From CAIMFV01 sp040757715 (GTDB lineage Bacteria > Pseudomonadota > Alphaproteobacteria > Caulobacterales > Caulobacteraceae): a DNA stretch of 64,000 bases. Positions 59,957 to 64,000 of this stretch are shown in pieces. The notes beneath the pieces are model-generated. The model ran no database searches, was not told the DNA's origin, and saw only the letters and a list, made by a program, of their open reading frames with translations. The DNA is taken from NCBI GenBank assembly GCA_040757715.1, contig JBFLWS010000010.1, forward strand, positions 1-64,000, given 5' to 3'. The position numbers were made by a program, and so were the translations under genes. Positions within the stretch are counted from its first letter, which is position 1. The number at the start of each line of letters is the position of its first letter.

Positions 59957-60307
59957 ATGCGCAACTTCCTCAAGACCGCCGCCGTCACCCTCGGCGTCCT
60001 CCTCACGGCCGGCGCCGCCGTTGGCGCCGCTACGGCCGCCAGCGCCGACACGGGCTGGTGGGGCTATCGTCACCCGCGCCAGGAGCAGGTGTACGACCGC
60101 CTGGGCTATCAGAACCGCCGCATCAATCGCGAATACCGCGAGGGCGAGATCAACCGTTGGCAGGCCTACCGCCTGCACCGCGCGGATGCGCGCATCGCCC
60201 GCCAGGATCGGTTCTTCGCCCGCACCAACGGCGGCTATATCACCCGCGGCGAGCAGCGCTACATGAACCACGAGGAAAACCGCGTCAGCCGACGCATCGG
60301 CTACTGA
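59957..60307 (+). CDS. Secreted Arg-rich hypothetical protein
   Basis: A 116-residue protein with a signal peptide (FLKTAAVTLGVLLTAGAAVGAA, cleavage near ASADT). The mature part is rich in Arg, Tyr and Gln, with helical repeats (QEQVYDRLGYQNRRINREYREGEI in part; ARIARQDRFFART; GEQRYMNHEENRVSRRI). Similar secreted proteins are common in Caulobacterales; the function is unknown. A terminator follows. Confidence 0.8.
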   Translation: MRNFLKTAAVTLGVLLTAGAAVGAATAASADTGWWGYRHPRQEQVYDRLGYQNRRINREYREGEINRWQAYRLHRADARIARQDRFFARTNGGYITRGEQRYMNHEENRVSRRIGY

Positions 60308-60328
60308 GCCGTTCGCCCGGCTAGGAGG

Positions 60329-60363
60329 CGGCGGCGAGAACTGGTGTCTCGCCGCCGTTTCTT
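60329..60363 (+). terminator. Rho-independent terminator
   Basis: Stem CGGCGGCGAGA (60329-60339) / TCTCGCCGCCG (60347-60357), 7-nt loop, tail TTTCTT. It ends the secreted Arg-rich protein gene and lies just before the convergent lipoprotein gene. Confidence 0.88.
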
Positions 60364-60370
60364 GTGGAAC

Positions 60371-60919
60371 TCAGACGCTGGGGCGCTGAATGCTGGGACC
60401 CAGGTGCTCGATCACCTGATGGGCGTCGAAGGCCCGGCGATCGCCGGCGGGCTTCGGCCCCCTGCCCATGGCGATCTCAGCGCTGGCGGTGTAGCGGGTC
60501 ACCGTCTCCACATCGAAGGGCCGGCCCATCCAGGGGTCCCAATAGCCCCAATAGCCATGGCGATAAATCCGCCAGCGCGGTCCCCAATAGCCGCCGCCCC
60601 AGCCGGCGCCATAGACCCAGGGATCGCTGTAGACCTGGGTCTGCTGGTCCGTGTGACGGTCCTCCGCCTCGAACCAGTCATAGCCCAGGTTCAGGGTCAA
60701 TTCGGCGGCGCGATAGAGCAGATAACGCTCCACCGTCTCGCGCGACGTCACCGAGTTGCCTGAGAAGCTGACGGTGAAACGGTTGGCCTCGATCTGATGA
60801 TCGCTGTAGCCGCCGGAGGTGCTTCCCGTGCCGAGCGGCTGATAGGGCGTCGCCGTTTCGCAGGCGCTGAGCGCCAGCGCCGTCGCGGCCACCGCCGCCA
60901 AATGGGTCCACTTCATCAT
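60371..60919 (-). CDS. CC0125/CC1285-family lipoprotein
   Basis: A 182-residue lipoprotein with lipobox ALALSACETATPY. GGYSDHQIEANRFTVSFSGNS and ETVERYLLYRAAELTLNLGYDWF are the recognisable family blocks; a Trp/Tyr/Gly-rich stretch follows (GAGWGGGYWGPRWRIY). Function unknown; the family is named after Caulobacter crescentus members. Of three ATGs (60925, 60919, 60916) the second is best placed relative to AAGGA. Confidence 0.82.
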   Translation of the reverse strand: MMKWTHLAAVAATALALSACETATPYQPLGTGSTSGGYSDHQIEANRFTVSFSGNSVTSRETVERYLLYRAAELTLNLGYDWFEAEDRHTDQQTQVYSDPWVYGAGWGGGYWGPRWRIYRHGYWGYWDPWMGRPFDVETVTRYTASAEIAMGRGPKPAGDRRAFDAHQVIEHLGPSIQRPSV

Positions 60920-60999
60920 CGCCATCCTTCGTCCAGACCGGCCCCCGCTGGCATTATAACGCCATCAGGCCCGTCTGGCGCGGGGGAAGAAGGGGGGCG

Positions 61000-61269
61000 T
61001 CAGTGCAGGCGCTGATCGAAGACCGCAAATTGCACACGCGCCGGCATGACGATTCCGGCGGCGCTGACGGTGACCGAGTGAATCACCGCGTCGATCTCGC
61101 GCCGCCAGAACTCCAGGAACTGGTGGATGCGGGGAAAGTCCGGCGCCTGATCGAGAGTCTGCCACAGGAACTGCTGCAACACGCCAGGATGGTCCGGCAG
61201 GTGATACAGCAGGTCGAGCGTGGTCAGCCGACCGCCGCGAATTTGAGTTTCGAAGTCCGTCGTCGCCAT
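61000..61269 (-). CDS. Usg-family protein
   Basis: An 89-residue soluble protein: MATTDFETQIRGGRLTTLD, then LLYHLPDHPGVLQQFLWQTLD and FPRIHQFLEFWRREIDAVIHSV. This pattern matches Usg, a small alphaproteobacterial protein often near trp genes; none is here. The start is set by GAGGAGG upstream; the frame to 61338 has no such site. The molecular role is unknown. Confidence 0.82.
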   Translation of the reverse strand: MATTDFETQIRGGRLTTLDLLYHLPDHPGVLQQFLWQTLDQAPDFPRIHQFLEFWRREIDAVIHSVTVSAAGIVMPARVQFAVFDQRLH

Positions 61270-61395
61270 CACCGCCTCCTCTTGATGCGCTTGACGCTGA
61301 GAGAAGGCTAAGCCCGGCAAGCTGAACGGAAGCTTCACAAAATTGTCGCGAATCCAGCAGCTGAGGGTATTCGCCCGCGCCTTAGGCGCCTCAGA

Positions 61396-61815
61396 TCAAG
61401 GATTGATCGAAGCGATGCCGGTGATCACCGCCCCGACCACCGCACCGAGGAACAGGAGGCCGGTGGCGAAGGCCTGGATGGCGAAGCCGCGGCTGCGATG
61501 CGCCGGGTCGCGAATATAGCCGGTCATGTACAGATAACGGCCGATCACCCAGACCACGCCGATCACCGCCACCACGCCCACCGCCACGGCGCCCCAGTCG
61601 CTCATGAAATAGGCGCAGAGCCAGAAGGTGGGCAGGAAGATCACCAGCCACTCGAGGGTGTTCTGCTGCACCCGGAAATAACGCTCGAACTCCGGGTGCC
61701 CGTGCGTGGCGGGGGCGGCGACGCCGAAGCGCCCGCGGGCCCGGCCCACATTCAGCCCCATCCAGAAATAGAGGCCGAGCGCCAGAAGGGTGACCAGACC
61801 GACGATGCTGTACAT
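61396..61815 (-). CDS. MAPEG-family membrane protein
   Basis: A 139-residue protein with four membrane helices: YSIVGLVTLLALGLYFWMGLNVG, NTLEWLVIFLPTFWLCAYF, VAVGVVAVIGVVWVIGRYLY and FAIQAFATGLLFLGAVVGAVI. ERYFRVQQNTLEWLV and RSRGFAI carry the conserved Arg/Asn/Glu of MAPEG, the glutathione-linked eicosanoid/microsomal GST superfamily. Substrate unknown. Confidence 0.85.
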   Translation of the reverse strand: MYSIVGLVTLLALGLYFWMGLNVGRARGRFGVAAPATHGHPEFERYFRVQQNTLEWLVIFLPTFWLCAYFMSDWGAVAVGVVAVIGVVWVIGRYLYMTGYIRDPAHRSRGFAIQAFATGLLFLGAVVGAVITGIASINP

Positions 61816-61877
61816 GGCGAAACCCCATTTTCGGCGGCGCGAAGGCGCGGCCGCTGATTCCCTTTCGCAAGCCTGCC

Positions 61878-62131
61878 ATGATTGCATGTAAAACCGAAGA
61901 CGCCTGCGCCCTTGGGGAGGTTTTCCTGATGCGTGTCGTGTGCTGGATCGCCAGCTGGGCCAAAGGCAAGGGCGCCGTGTGGCGCCTGACCGTGGTCCAG
62001 CCCCCCCCGGGGCGGAGCGCCTACCCAGCGGGCTCAACCTGCCGCACGGCCTCGCCAGAGGTCCGGATGGCGCCATCCTGGTGGCCGAAGACCTCAACGG
62101 AACGGTGGTCCAGTTCGCACGAGCGAATTGA
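61878..62131 (+). pseudogene. Remnant of a beta-propeller sugar dehydrogenase-like gene
   Basis: Two overlapping plus-strand frames join across a run of eight C (62002-62009). The first contains WAKGKGAVWRLT. The second contains SGLNLPHGLARGPDGAILVAED then NGTVVQFARAN and the stop at 62129-62131. Together they resemble the last repeat of PQQ/sorbosone-dehydrogenase-like or SMP-30/NHL propellers. The N-terminal bulk is missing, so it is a truncated, frameshifted fragment. Confidence 0.45.
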
Positions 62132-62197
62132 AGACTCTTTATACGCGAGAATCGCTCTATACGTTGCCCTTTGCTACCTTGAATAGGAAGATACGCA

Positions 62198-62373
62198 ATG
62201 GCAAAGAACACTGGTAAAGATTACCGGCAAGGTTCGGTAACCGATCGTTCCCAATTTGAACGCAAAGACGGACACTGGCAAAAGCGCGACGCCGATAATG
62301 GTCAATTCGGCTCCGTAAAGAGCACTGATAATCCATATAAGGGCGTCGCAAAGGAGCCAGACGGACGTAAGCG

Positions 62374-62377
<4 letters not shown>
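62198..62377 (+). CDS. Small conserved hypothetical protein, 59 residues
   Basis: A hydrophilic 59-residue protein, MAKNTGKDYRQGSVTDRSQ at the start, FGSVKSTDNPYKGV and KEPDGRKR at the end. It resembles a widespread family of small Lys/Gly-rich proteins of the form MAKNTGKGYRxGxVxDRSQ with KRD and FKGVRKE blocks; function unknown. AGGAAG lies 8 nt before the ATG. It is markedly less GC-rich than the neighbours, suggesting recent arrival. Its stop overlaps the convergent argG stop. Confidence 0.72.
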
Positions 62378-63609
<1,232 letters not shown>

Positions 63610-63705
63610 GGCGGTCCCTTTCGGCGGCGCAGGAAAGTTCAGGCGCGCGCTTTAGGGACGCATGGGTCCGGGGTCAATGGCCCATCGGAGATCGCGCGGT
63701 TCAAA

Positions 63706-63754
63706 GCGCCGGTCGAGGAAAAGTGGGGACCGGTTTTCCGCCCGCGACCGGCGC
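63706..63754. repeat. Palindromic repeat copy F
   Basis: Arms GCGCCGGTCG and CGACCGGCGC (10-bp perfect) enclose the core AAAAGTGGGGACCGGTTTT. It lies 4 bp from the kup stop codon and about 97 bp before argG. Confidence 0.85.
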
Positions 63755-63758
63755 GAAT

Positions 63759-64000
63759 TCAGACCGTAACCTGGGCGCCCAGCTCCACCACCCGGCCGGG
63801 GGGAATGTGGAAGAAGTCGGTGGGGTTAGCGGCGTTCTTCATCAGGAAAATGAACAGCTTGTCCTGCCAGGCAGGCATGCCCGAATGCGCCGAGGGCACC
63901 ACCGAGCGACGGCCGAGGAAGAACGAGGTGGCCATGATGTCGAACTTGATCCCCTGCTTTTTGCACAGGCCCAGCGTCTTGGGGACGTTGGGGCTCTCCA
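63759..64000 (-). CDS. kup: Potassium uptake protein Kup, C-terminal part (cut by window edge)
   Basis: The last 79 residues are visible. TSFFLGRRSVV, GMPAWQDKLFIFLMKNAANPTDFFHIP (in part) and RVVELGAQV are the C-terminal blocks of the Kup/HAK potassium:proton symporter. The rest lies beyond 64000. The repeat at 63706 directly follows the stop. Confidence 0.9.
   Translation of the reverse strand, partial: ESPNVPKTLGLCKKQGIKFDIMATSFFLGRRSVVPSAHSGMPAWQDKLFIFLMKNAANPTDFFHIPPGRVVELGAQVTV

Overview
The window is a GC-rich chromosomal segment of an alphaproteobacterium, most likely of the order Caulobacterales (Caulobacter/Phenylobacterium-like; the genus is an inference). The grounds are a gcrA cell-cycle regulator, a DUF4908 protein, a CC0125/CC1285-type lipoprotein, a TonB-receptor/MFS uptake pair, an Usg-family gene and a CYP153-type P450. 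Almost all of it is ordinary, tightly packed chromosome. I see no rRNA, tRNA, CRISPR array, phage or complete insertion sequence.

Layout. 1-7.3 kb: an AT-rich DUF4238 remnant, gcrA with its terminator, an orphan ABC-2 permease, rpmE, an MsbA-like ABC exporter, a chemoreceptor and a small TonB-C-like secreted protein. 7.4-12.9 kb: rsmD, a CPBP protease, an RluB-type pseudouridine synthase head-to-head with tadA, a membrane LytTR regulator, a DUF2306 protein and a TetR regulator. 13-17 kb: TonB-dependent receptor, MFS carrier and a small membrane protein. 17-24 kb: sucC-sucD-sucA-sucB (TCA cycle), followed by rpmH-rnpA-engB without yidC between them. 25-28.6 kb: phaR, phaA and phaB (polyhydroxybutyrate). 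28.7-37 kb: DUF4908, gloB, a methyltransferase, a P-II protein, metX-metW, an M20 peptidase, a Rieske oxygenase and a 2OG-Fe(II) oxygenase. 37-42 kb: a NodT-EmrA-EmrB efflux operon with a divergent TetR gene and two near-identical operators. 42-43 kb: a TumE/TumA-type toxin-antitoxin pair with twin operators at its start. 43-46 kb: dienelactone hydrolase, obgE, proB. 46-56 kb: a four-gene MdtABC/OprM-like RND efflux operon with an unusual adaptor and an unusual pump. 56-64 kb: a hairpin-rich possible RNA, secreted proteins, a phosphoesterase, CYP153, a lipoprotein, Usg, MAPEG, a broken beta-propeller gene, a 59-residue small protein, argG and the 3' end of kup.

The most interesting signal outside the genes is a family of palindromic elements with a fixed core (AAAAGTGGGAACCGGTTTT) and outer arms that differ between copies yet stay self-complementary. 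Apart from the second member of a tandem pair, every copy touches or lies within a few bases of a stop codon, and in two or three genes the element supplies the TAG stop itself. Other points worth a look are the RND adaptor fused to a CpxP/Spy-like domain, the roughly 120-residue insertion in its partner pump, and the TA promoter made of two 17-bp palindromes that abuts the toxin start codon.
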